A stretch of 10,950 nucleotides of DNA, taken from positions 1 through 10,950 of the forward strand of contig PBSW01000054.1 of assembly GCA_002726865.1 (NCBI GenBank). Direction: 5' to 3'. The notes under the pieces are model-generated. The model made no database searches. It saw only the letters and a program-made list of their open reading frames with translations, and was not told the origin of the DNA. The position numbers and the translations under genes were made by a program. Positions within the stretch are counted from its first letter, which is position 1; each line of letters begins with the position of its first letter. Of this stretch, positions 1-5,120 are shown piece after piece. The DNA comes from Candidatus Bathyarchaeota archaeon (GTDB lineage Archaea > Thermoproteota > Bathyarchaeia > TCS64).

Positions 1-32
1 GACAAAGATTATTAGAAAAGGAAAAATTATCG

Positions 33-386
33 ATGTCAACAAAAAAAGTTAGTTACGATATTATCTCCTTCTTTGACAACCTCAAAGAGCGAAAGTTCTC
101 TGAAGCCTCCAAGGCGATCAAATCCCTCAGAAAGAAGCGGTTCGGGGGCGCAGAGTACCAGAATGGGTATATCAAGGCGTTTGATGGCATCCTCACAAGT
201 ATCCGAACCGGTGATAGCCGTGACTTCCTTAATCGCGCACCTTTTGACCCCCAGAACATGATACGATATCTAAATGGATTCAGAGGCTATATCAAAGGTA
301 ATACCCATTCCCAGTTTGACGTGGGCTACTTTATGGCCTGGTCAGACTTTATTCAGTACCGTCTGGACACAGAGAATTCTTCCTAA
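33..386 (+). CDS. Small conserved-looking hypothetical protein (117 aa)
   Basis: I do not recognise a named family. The protein is soluble, with no signal peptide or membrane segment. The first ~55 residues look helical and very basic (SLRKKRFGG around residues 31-39), followed by a GYIKAFDGIL segment at about 45-54 and a C-terminal FDVGYFMAWSDFIQYRL block. The pattern 'GY-K-ALDGML..-SGD-R-FINR..' then 'FD.GFF.AW.DF..Y' recalls, from memory, a family of short uncharacterised archaeal proteins, so it is probably real. The ATG is preceded by an AAAGGA purine stretch at 16-22, a weak Shine-Dalgarno at about 10 bases spacing. It converges on the membrane-protein gene on the other strand, and the two stop codons share the bases CTAA (383-386). 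Function unknown; I am sure about the coding call only. Confidence 0.75.
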   Translation: MSTKKVSYDIISFFDNLKERKFSEASKAIKSLRKKRFGGAEYQNGYIKAFDGILTSIRTGDSRDFLNRAPFDPQNMIRYLNGFRGYIKGNTHSQFDVGYFMAWSDFIQYRLDTENSS

Positions 387-652
387 CCCATCGTCTGGAA
401 TATGGTGAAGAAGAGGACCCACGATGTTATCCATGTGAAGAAAAAAGCACCCACACCTATCTTAAGGCCCCGGGTTCTCTCGACTCCATTCCTGTTGGAG
501 AGGACGTCCGAAAGACCCAAAAAGATTATAGCACCGAGTAAAAAAGTGCTCTCTCCCCTGAGCGGAAAGAAAACTTGCAATATCGAGGTGATTATAGCCA
601 CGCCAACGGCTGCAATCACTTTAATCCACCAGATCGTTTCAGAGACTTTCAT
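383..652 (-). CDS. Small three-helix integral membrane protein
   Basis: An 89-residue protein with three predicted membrane segments: about residues 7-29 (WWIKVIAAVGVAIITSILQV), 35-52 (FLLGAIIFLGLSDVL) and 64-87 (KIGVGAFFFTWITSWVLFFT). The loop between helices 2 and 3 is basic (RNGVERTRGLK), so under the positive-inside rule that loop would face the cytoplasm. There is no signal peptide and no enzymatic motif. Size, topology and the G-x-x-FFxTWxxxWxLFxT pattern in the last helix resemble small archaeal EMC6-like/DUF5379-type membrane proteins, but that is recollection and should be treated as a hint. The ATG lies 45 bases from the centre of a good TATA box on the same strand. Its stop overlaps the stop of the convergent gene on the plus strand. 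Confidence 0.7.
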   Translation of the reverse strand: MKVSETIWWIKVIAAVGVAIITSILQVFFPLRGESTFLLGAIIFLGLSDVLSNRNGVERTRGLKIGVGAFFFTWITSWVLFFTIFQTMG

Positions 653-690
653 TCAATCTCGTCCCAGGATATCATCTCATAGTTTGATAA

Positions 691-703
691 TCGATATATA
701 AGT
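691..703 (-). promoter_or_regulatory. TATA box for the small membrane protein gene
   Basis: On the minus strand the sequence reads ACTTATATATCGA, a close match to the archaeal box-A consensus. Its centre is about 45 bases upstream of the ATG at 652, predicting a transcription start near 671 and a short leader of about 19 bases. Confidence 0.45.
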
Positions 704-1188
704 GATTACCCGAAATGAATTTTTATTCTTAAGGGAACACATGCACGTTGCTTTAAAAGGGATATTTTAACATTAGACGTATTTCTCTATTTGAAAATTG
801 AAATACATCTTGAGTTCTGGCTTTTCGCGACTAGAAAAAGGAGAGGGAATACGAGTTAATATCCTCTAAGCTATGGGTAATGAAATTACACAGCTCATTT
901 ATTTCGAACCTTTAGGGTAATTTGAGGAAAGATACTAAGTTATGTTAATTATGTGGTCCCCGGCTGGAATTCCATTAACATTTCATAGTAAGTGCGACTC
1001 TGCCATTTTGTAGGAGCAGTTCTTCTCAGCCTTCTCCAAACCCAGCGGGCGTGTATAAACAACAATGAGAAATATCTAGGGATAGAGTTCTTCTATACTA
1101 TTGAGTCAGACCTTCATTCAGAACAGAAATTATCCGTCTAGTTCTAGTCATTCAAAAAAAATATTTGAGGTAGTCGGGATCTAATCTA
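704..1188. other. AT-rich intergenic gap, no gene found
   Basis: No reading frame of useful length, tRNA-like T-arm or repeat was seen. There are TATA-like stretches (for example TTTTAAAAGGGATATTTTAA around 752-769) but no gene behind them. It lies between two minus-strand genes, so it would hold the 3' region of the PAC2 transcript and the upstream region of the membrane-protein gene. A small unannotated RNA cannot be excluded. Confidence 0.5.
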
Positions 1189-1217
1189 GTTAAAAAAAAG
1201 GTTTCGACCTTTTTAAC
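1189..1217 (-). terminator. Hairpin/U-tract terminator overlapping the PAC2 stop codon
   Basis: Read on the minus strand this is GTTAAAAAGGT-CGAA-ACC followed by eight T, then AAC. AAAAAGGT pairs with ACCTTTTT around a CGAA loop and runs into a T8 tract, like an intrinsic terminator or the U-rich tract used by archaeal RNA polymerase. The TAA stop of the PAC2 gene (1213-1215) lies inside the 5' arm. On the plus strand the loop is the stable UUCG tetraloop. The structure is seen directly; its use as a terminator is inferred. Confidence 0.6.
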
Positions 1218-1953
1218 TGATATATCGTATGTTCTTCTCATCGTTCCTCTCATATTCTGCGTAGTTCTCGTGCTCCCCTAGGCTCATGCGAATAGAGGCG
1301 TTGATCTTCTCGGCCCGCTTTATGAGTTGGGAGGTGTCCAAATCGAACTCTAGGAGGGCGGATAACTTGTCCAGAACTGCTTTGGATGAAAGATGTTGAG
1401 GGATGTTAGTATATTTTATCTCTCCCATAAGACAAACGCCATCGATGCCCCGGTTCTTTGCGATCCCTATGATAATGCCATTGAGGCCGTTCACAGCCCC
1501 TTCTCCCTCAAGAAATTCAATACCGTAGGCCTCGAGGCGTTCCTTCAGCTTTCTATTATTGTATACGCCGTAGACTTTTGGGGTATCAGGATAATCACTG
1601 GGATATGCTGCCATAGTATAAATCATCTTAACATTGTACTTTTCAGCAATGTCAATGACCTGCTCGGCGAGGTTGATTGCCTCCTTTGGTGAGGAGGGCT
1701 GGGAGTCCCCCACACATATGATGAGGTTCTTATCCGGAACACAAAAGAATCTGTGCCTCACTGAGAGGAGCTTTGCGAGACTGTCTTTATAGATGGTTAC
1801 GTTCTGGGGACATCGAATCTCTACAAACTTATCCGCCTCTAGGCGGCAGCGGAGAAAGTCTGCCGAGATCTTTGCCAGGAATCCCATTCCTGGCCACGCC
1901 GCAATCATTATGGGTTCCTTGAGTTGAGGTTCCGAGATGACATCAATATCCAT
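1213..1953 (-). CDS. PAC2-family protein (proteasome-assembly-chaperone-like)
   Basis: The N-terminus (MDIDVISEPQLKEPIMIAAW then PGMG, residues 1-24) matches the PAC2 fold signature in which a strand is followed by a glycine-rich turn (commonly GFPGIGxxGxIA). Later blocks also fit: ICVGDSQPSSPKEAINLAEQ near the middle, then IYTMAAYPSDYPDTPKVYGV, GAVNGLNGIIIGIAKNRGID and VCLMGEI. PAC2 proteins are related to eukaryotic proteasome assembly chaperone 2; most archaeal members have no proven role, and a part in 20S proteasome biology is inference. With the ATG at 1953 the protein has 246 residues, a normal length. A TTG at 1977 in the same frame would add eight residues (MVKHKASP); I prefer the ATG because the protein then starts just before the first conserved strand and a TTTAATGG box lies about 35 bases upstream. 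The gene is monocistronic and ends in a terminator hairpin. Confidence 0.85.
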   Translation of the reverse strand: MDIDVISEPQLKEPIMIAAWPGMGFLAKISADFLRCRLEADKFVEIRCPQNVTIYKDSLAKLLSVRHRFFCVPDKNLIICVGDSQPSSPKEAINLAEQVIDIAEKYNVKMIYTMAAYPSDYPDTPKVYGVYNNRKLKERLEAYGIEFLEGEGAVNGLNGIIIGIAKNRGIDGVCLMGEIKYTNIPQHLSSKAVLDKLSALLEFDLDTSQLIKRAEKINASIRMSLGEHENYAEYERNDEKNIRYIS

Positions 1954-1977
1954 GGGACTCGCTTTATGTTTGACCAA

Positions 1978-2285
1978 GTTTCCATTAAACCTTTTGTCGC
2001 GTGCACTCAGGTATTTGTTGTCTAATCGTATCCAAAAGGAGAATTAAAGGTATTGATGCAAACCTAAGGTTATTTCCAAATGGTAATTTAGTCGATCAAT
2101 ACAACGTGTGAATGTCTCAGGTTTTTGGGATGATATTTAAACGCATGAGATAAAACATAAATAAGATTTTCGGTGGTCTGCGCATGAATTTGCTCTTTCT
2201 TTGCAACAAAATCATCATAACTAAATTTTGAGGCGTATAGTCGAAACGGAAGATGGCTTAACCTAGGTGGGCGGGAGCTCTTGGA
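1978..2285. other. Divergent intergenic region with small palindromes
   Basis: It separates the minus-strand PAC2 gene from the plus-strand SANT/zinc-ribbon gene. There is an 11-base perfect palindrome AACCTAAGGTT (2061-2071), a related ACCTAGGT palindrome (2261-2268), and TATA-like stretches near 2131-2140 and 2156-2165. No gene of credible length is present. Confidence 0.4.
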
Positions 2286-2288
2286 ATC

Positions 2289-2296
2289 GATATATG
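2289..2296 (+). promoter_or_regulatory. Candidate TATA box for the SANT/zinc-ribbon and RusA genes
   Basis: GATATATG followed by TTTACGC. It predicts a transcription start near 2318 and a leader of about 80 bases before the ATG at 2398. The leader would contain or abut the inverted repeat at 2312-2346. Confidence 0.35.
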
Positions 2297-2311
2297 TTTA
2301 CGCTTAATCGC

Positions 2312-2346
2312 GCCTCCACTAACTGGCGTGGTAGCCCCTTGGAGGT
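2312..2346 (+). promoter_or_regulatory. Inverted repeat in the 5' leader of the SANT/zinc-ribbon gene
   Basis: GCCTCCA (2312-2318) can pair with TGGAGGT (2340-2346), seven pairs including one G-U, around a 21-base loop. A competing GCCC/GGGC stem (2334-2337 with 2347-2350) would exclude it. It could be a leader structure or a binding site for the gene's own product; neither is shown. Confidence 0.25.
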
Positions 2347-2397
2347 GGGCCTCTAGTTGGACACAAAGACTGTGAATAGGGATGGTGAATATGCCGA

Positions 2398-2736
2398 ATG
2401 TCAGGAACACCGTGGTCGGAGGTAGAAGAGCGAATGCTCAGGTCCATGTATCTTGCAGGCACCTCCTTTGACGAAATCGGCCAAGAGTTTCCCGATAGGT
2501 CATCGAATGCTATCCGGCTCAAGGCCTCAAGGCTTGGTCTGAAGAGACCTCCGGGGTCCTCCTATGTTCTTGCGTCTCCTAACGTGCTAAGATTCTCAGA
2601 TGGGAATGGAGACACAGGTTTCTTCTTCAAGTGTGTCAACTGCGGGAGCTGGATGCACGCCCAAATAGGTGATGATACGGAAAATCAGACTGTAGAGTGC
2701 AGCGAGTGCAGCACAGTCTGCAGGTATATATCCTGA
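2398..2736 (+). CDS. SANT/Myb-like HTH plus zinc-ribbon protein
   Basis: A 112-residue protein in two parts. Residues 5-50 form a SANT/Myb-like or GcrA-like helix-turn-helix: PWSEVEERMLRSMYLAGTSF, then DEIGQEFPDRSSNAIRLKAS and RLGLKR. It has the tryptophan at position 6 and the 'R-x-x-x-A-I-x-x-K-x-x-R-L-G' recognition helix typical of these domains in phage and archaeal proteins. Residues 79-108 form a short zinc ribbon with CVNC (79-82) and CSEC (101-104), plus an extra C108. A DNA-binding or regulatory role is likely; the target is unknown. The ATG at 2398 is preceded by GGTGA (2384-2388) and by an in-frame stop at 2386-2388, which fixes the start region. The RusA-like gene follows within about 75 bases on the same strand, so the two probably form one unit. 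Confidence 0.75.
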   Translation: MSGTPWSEVEERMLRSMYLAGTSFDEIGQEFPDRSSNAIRLKASRLGLKRPPGSSYVLASPNVLRFSDGNGDTGFFFKCVNCGSWMHAQIGDDTENQTVECSECSTVCRYIS

Positions 2737-2812
2737 CGCGCTTTGTATCTCTTCAGAGGGCAAGGCTTTTCTCCCACCAGATTTGGGTTTCTCAGGAGGC
2801 GAAGAGCGCGTT

Positions 2813-3250
2813 TTGAGCCGTGTGACTTTTGAGGTGGCAGGGAATCCGGTCCCCAAAGCTAGAGCGCGGGTAGTCACCAAGGGCAAGAGGAGATTCGCCT
2901 TTACCCCCAAGAAGGTCAAGGACTGGGAAACTATAGTCAAGACCGAGGCGAAGAAACACTTCGAGAGGCCCTTTGCCTTGCCCGTTGTGGTTTCCCTTAC
3001 TTTTTATATGCGACGGCCTAAGACCAGGCGTCTTGATTTCTGGGTGTCGACCACTCCGGATCTGGACAACCTTGAAAAGTCGGTCTTGGATGGCCTGAAC
3101 GAGGTTGCCTATACCGACGATAAGCTCGTTGTAGTAAAGAGCTCGTCGAAGCGGTATGTCACCAATGGTGTCCCTCGGGTCCGTATTACGATTGCTCCGA
3201 TCCAGAATCAGAAGAGCTTATTTGATTACTCGGAGAATCCATCTAATTAA
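2813..3250 (+). CDS. RusA-family Holliday-junction resolvase (endodeoxyribonuclease)
   Basis: The product matches the RusA family, dimeric nucleases that cut four-way DNA junctions and are common in phages and prophages. Seen with numbering from the TTG at 2813: an N-terminal strand with G-N-P-V-P-K-A-R-A-R (10-19), the acidic motif P-D-L-D-N (82-86) followed by K89, and Y-T-D-D-K-L-V (100-106). These correspond to the catalytic aspartates of E. coli RusA (Asp70, Asp72, Asp91) and its Lys76. At 145 residues it is slightly longer than E. coli RusA (120). Start choice: an upstream TTG at 2783 gives ten more residues (MGFSGGEERV) but has no Shine-Dalgarno. AGGAGG at 2794-2799 lies 13 bases before the TTG at 2813, and a GTG at 2822 is also possible. 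It follows the SANT/zinc-ribbon gene and precedes a decayed region, which suits a mobile or viral origin; an alternative is domestication as a repair enzyme. Confidence 0.85.
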   Translation: MSRVTFEVAGNPVPKARARVVTKGKRRFAFTPKKVKDWETIVKTEAKKHFERPFALPVVVSLTFYMRRPKTRRLDFWVSTTPDLDNLEKSVLDGLNEVAYTDDKLVVVKSSSKRYVTNGVPRVRITIAPIQNQKSLFDYSENPSN

Positions 3251-3332
3251 AAGCGTCTCTACCCCAAAGACTGGAATCTGCCCCGTTTAGATACGGAGCG
3301 AGCGGTTCTAGATTGATGCTGCCTTTGATCTA

Positions 3333-3343
3333 GATATAAATAG
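3333..3343 (+). promoter_or_regulatory. Strong TATA box in front of a decayed gene
   Basis: GATATAAATAG, centred about 27 bases before the ATG at 3365, exactly where a leaderless archaeal start would be. The frame starting there stops after eight codons, so the promoter seems to have outlived its gene. Confidence 0.45.
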
Positions 3344-3364
3344 GCTCAAATTATCTGGGAGCCG

Positions 3365-3697
3365 ATGTCAAGCTCGGTCCTAAATGTATAGATGAATAAA
3401 TCTGTCGCAGGCTTTACTAGGGTGATGAAGAAACATGTGATTGTCACCGTAATCATACATAGAGGGAGCCCCCTTCCGTGGACAAAAATCTCCGGAGAGA
3501 CCTTTTGAATCGGGTAATCGCATAGTGGCGGCTCTTAAAGGGGCATGTGTGGCGATATACCTTCTTTCTTGATGACTTGGGATAAAGACACAATACTCAA
3601 GGTTGCCATTGAAATAATGGGTATTAAGGGCATTATGAAGATCGGTGTGATCTACATGGGGAGTCTCAAGAGGGAGACTTTAGACAATGAGGCATGA
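3365..3697 (+). pseudogene. Decayed coding sequence of unknown family
   Basis: Starting at the ATG 27 bases after a TATA box, one frame carries protein-like stretches separated by stops: MSSSVLNV, stop, an ATG-led 38-codon segment (3392-3508; MNKSVAGFTRVMKKHVIVTV...), several stops around 3506-3541, then a 50-codon segment (3545-3697; MCGDIPSFLMTWDKDTILKV, AIEIMGIKGIMKIGVIYMGS, LKRETLDNEA). The frame continues past its TGA for another 30 or so residues (VVASGRGSDPEWERIIKGV). All pieces share a phase, which fits point-mutation decay of one gene. I cannot name the family. The alternative is chance open stretches in non-coding DNA. Confidence 0.3.
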
Positions 3698-3773
3698 TTT
3701 TACCAATCATTCGTAGTAGCGTCAGGGAGAGGTTCAGATCCAGAGTGGGAAAGGATCATCAAGGGCGTCTGTC

Positions 3774-3950
3774 GTGAATTACTGCGGCAGGTGTGAGATA
3801 TATACGTACAACCTTAGGATCATACACGGAGTTCCTTTTCCAAGACTGCAATGGAAATTAAAGCCAAACCTGGTCACAGTGAAGGTTGTAGAAGCGCTTG
3901 ATCTGGGAAACTGTTTTGTGTGCTCCGATACAGAAGAACCTGTGGCTTAG
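3774..3950 (+). CDS. Possible small two-CxxC (zinc-binding) protein
   Basis: A GTG-initiated frame of 58 codons: MNYCGRCEIYTYNLRIIHGV, PFPRLQWKLKPNLVTVKVVE, ALDLGNCFVCSDTEEPVA. It has CGRC at residues 4-7 and CFVC at 48-51, the spacing of a small zinc ribbon. It ends 12 bases before the former start of the Mut7-C pseudogene, in the same phase, as in an operon pair or once-fused gene. A GGGGG stretch (3953-3957) sits just before that next ATG. I do not recognise the protein, and with decayed neighbours on both sides it may itself be a remnant. Confidence 0.35.
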   Translation: MNYCGRCEIYTYNLRIIHGVPFPRLQWKLKPNLVTVKVVEALDLGNCFVCSDTEEPVA

Positions 3951-3962
3951 GCGGGGGATATA

Positions 3963-4451
3963 ATGACACCATCCTTTCTGGTTGATGCTATGCTGGGCTC
4001 ACTCAACCGTTGATTTCTGATATGCGGATATAAGACTGAGTTCTCAAGAAATTCCCCAAATGCTGAGCTTCTGGAAAGGGGGATGGAGCAGGGACTTATC
4101 TTATGGAGTGGGATCTAACCCTCTTCCAGGAGGAGGGACGTGGATGCATTCCTCGTGAAATGTAGCAGGGACGAGGAAATGCTTGCATATGTAGGTACAG
4201 AGCATAGTCTTGTGCTTTATCCTGTAGGGGATCAATGTACATTTTGCAGTGCAGTATTGAACAAAGTATCCCGAGATGAGCTTGTTGAAGAGGTTCCTCA
4301 GAAAACTCTCAAGGGGTATGACAAGTTCTGGCAGTCTAGTAGTCACTGTGAGAAAGTCTACTCACACGGGAGTTATTGGGAAAGGATCGTTGAGGAAATC
4401 TTCAAGACCTCGAGAATCACTGACGTGACAAAGCCTGAAAATTCTTTATAA
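3963..4451 (+). pseudogene. Mut7-C RNase-domain protein, decayed
   Basis: The frame starting at 3963 reads MTPSFLVDAMLGSLNR, a TGA where the family has Trp, then FLICGYKTEF...NAELLERGMEQGLIL. This tracks the Mut7-C (PIN-like RNase) N-terminal pattern 'F-V-D-x-M-L-G-x-L-A-R-W-L-R-x-L-G-Y-D-T'. At 4116 the frame meets a TAA where the 'L-T-R-D' motif should be; another frame there reads DLTLFQEEG, suggesting compensating indels. From 4140 the original frame resumes with VDAFLVKCSRDEEMLAY and the zinc-knuckle half: CTFC, then VSRDELVEEVP, GYDKFW and YWERI, matching the family C-terminus 'R-C-P-x-C ... V-P ... Y-D-x-F-W-x-C-P-x-C-G-K-V-Y-x-x-G-S-H-W'. The second Cys pair is damaged (SSSHC). The lost active-site segment, the stop and the broken knuckle make a working enzyme unlikely. 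Sequencing error could explain the indels but not all the substitutions. Confidence 0.7.
4140..4451 (+). CDS. Residual C-terminal ORF of the Mut7-C gene
   Basis: The longest surviving frame of the pseudogene, 103 codons from a GTG at 4140, after GGAGGAGGGAC (4130-4139), which happens to resemble a Shine-Dalgarno sequence. It would encode only the end of the RNase domain and the damaged zinc knuckle (one intact CTFC pair). It could be translated as a fragment, but it lacks the N-terminal catalytic aspartate region. Its TAA lies within the promoter of the AMMECR1 gene. Confidence 0.4.
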   Translation: MDAFLVKCSRDEEMLAYVGTEHSLVLYPVGDQCTFCSAVLNKVSRDELVEEVPQKTLKGYDKFWQSSSHCEKVYSHGSYWERIVEEIFKTSRITDVTKPENSL

Positions 4452-4452
4452 G
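4445..4452 (+). promoter_or_regulatory. TATA box for the AMMECR1-glycosyltransferase pair
   Basis: TTTATAAG, centred about 24 bases before the ATG at 4472, predicts a leaderless transcript starting at or next to the AUG. It overlaps the TAA of the Mut7-C remnant (4449-4451). Confidence 0.5.
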
Positions 4453-4471
4453 GCCCCGAAAATGGTTATCG

Positions 4472-5107
4472 ATGGCGACACAATTGAGCTTTGAACTCAA
4501 CTCAAGGGACGGAGCGTTTCTCGTTGGCTTTGCGAGGAGGTCCATCAAGGCGGCTCTGGGTAGGGGAAACCCTCCTAGTCAGAAAGATGTGTCCGAGAAG
4601 CTGAGGACGATCTGTGGTGTGTTTGTTACACTCAAAAATGCTTCTGAATCTAATCATAGCCTACGGGGGTGCATAGGATTCCCTTATCCATTGATGCCTT
4701 TAGTGGACGTAGTATCGAAGGCTGCTGTGAGCGCCGCCCTGGAGGACCATAGATTCCCCCCAGTGGGTCTTGATGAGATGGAATCCATTGCTGTGGAGGT
4801 TAGTGTGCTCACGCCTCCTGAAAAAATCGTGGTGGAGTGCCTAGAAGATCTTCCCGAACACGTCCGGATCGGGAGAGACGGGCTTATAGTGGATCGGGGG
4901 TCCAACAGAGGGTTGCTGTTACCCCAGGTGGCTGTAGACTGGGGGTGGAACGCTAAGGAGTTCCTTACCCAGTGCTGCCTCAAGGCGTATCTACCTCCTG
5001 AATCCTGGATGATCCCAGGGACAGATATATTCAGGTTTAGGGCAATCATCTTCACAGAGGAGGAGCCAGGGGGCAGAACCGTAAGGGTGGAGCTCAAGGA
5101 AATCTGA
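4472..5107 (+). CDS. AMMECR1-domain protein
   Basis: A 211-residue protein covering the complete AMMECR1 domain. The hallmark LRGCIG is at residues 64-69, followed by AAVSAALEDHRFPPV (84-98), VEVSVLTPPEKI (108-119), the RGLLLPQVAVDWGW block (146-159) and FLTQCCLKAYLP (164-175). The family occurs in archaea, some bacteria and animals (the gene linked to AMME complex). In prokaryotes it is often grouped with MEMO1-like and radical SAM proteins as the 'AmmeMemoRadiSam' set; its reaction is unknown, and neither partner is in this window. There is no signal peptide. The TATA box 24 bases upstream supports this ATG and a leaderless mRNA. The glycosyltransferase gene begins 13 bases after the stop, so the two are likely cotranscribed. 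Confidence 0.92.
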   Translation: MATQLSFELNSRDGAFLVGFARRSIKAALGRGNPPSQKDVSEKLRTICGVFVTLKNASESNHSLRGCIGFPYPLMPLVDVVSKAAVSAALEDHRFPPVGLDEMESIAVEVSVLTPPEKIVVECLEDLPEHVRIGRDGLIVDRGSNRGLLLPQVAVDWGWNAKEFLTQCCLKAYLPPESWMIPGTDIFRFRAIIFTEEEPGGRTVRVELKEI

Positions 5108-5120
5108 TGAGGGGATATCG

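Noticed and set aside
402..701. 99-codon plus-strand frame opposite the membrane protein
   Set aside because: The minus strand encodes three clean hydrophobic helices with a TATA box; the plus-strand product is a Pro/Lys/Thr-rich shadow.
2184..2231. 15-codon ORF (MNLLFLCNKIIITKF) that looks like the first strand of a GT-B glycosyltransferase
   Set aside because: The resemblance rests on about nine residues, with no continuation in any frame after the TGA.
4011..4013. TGA at a conserved Trp position as a sign of stop-codon recoding
   Set aside because: Other genes here (SANT/zinc-ribbon, AMMECR1, glycosyltransferase) end properly at TGA, and the Mut7-C gene also has a TAA and a frame break, so decay is the simpler reading.
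4684..5097. 137-codon frame antisense to AMMECR1
   Set aside because: A shadow of a gene with all family motifs; the product is low in complexity and has no domain.
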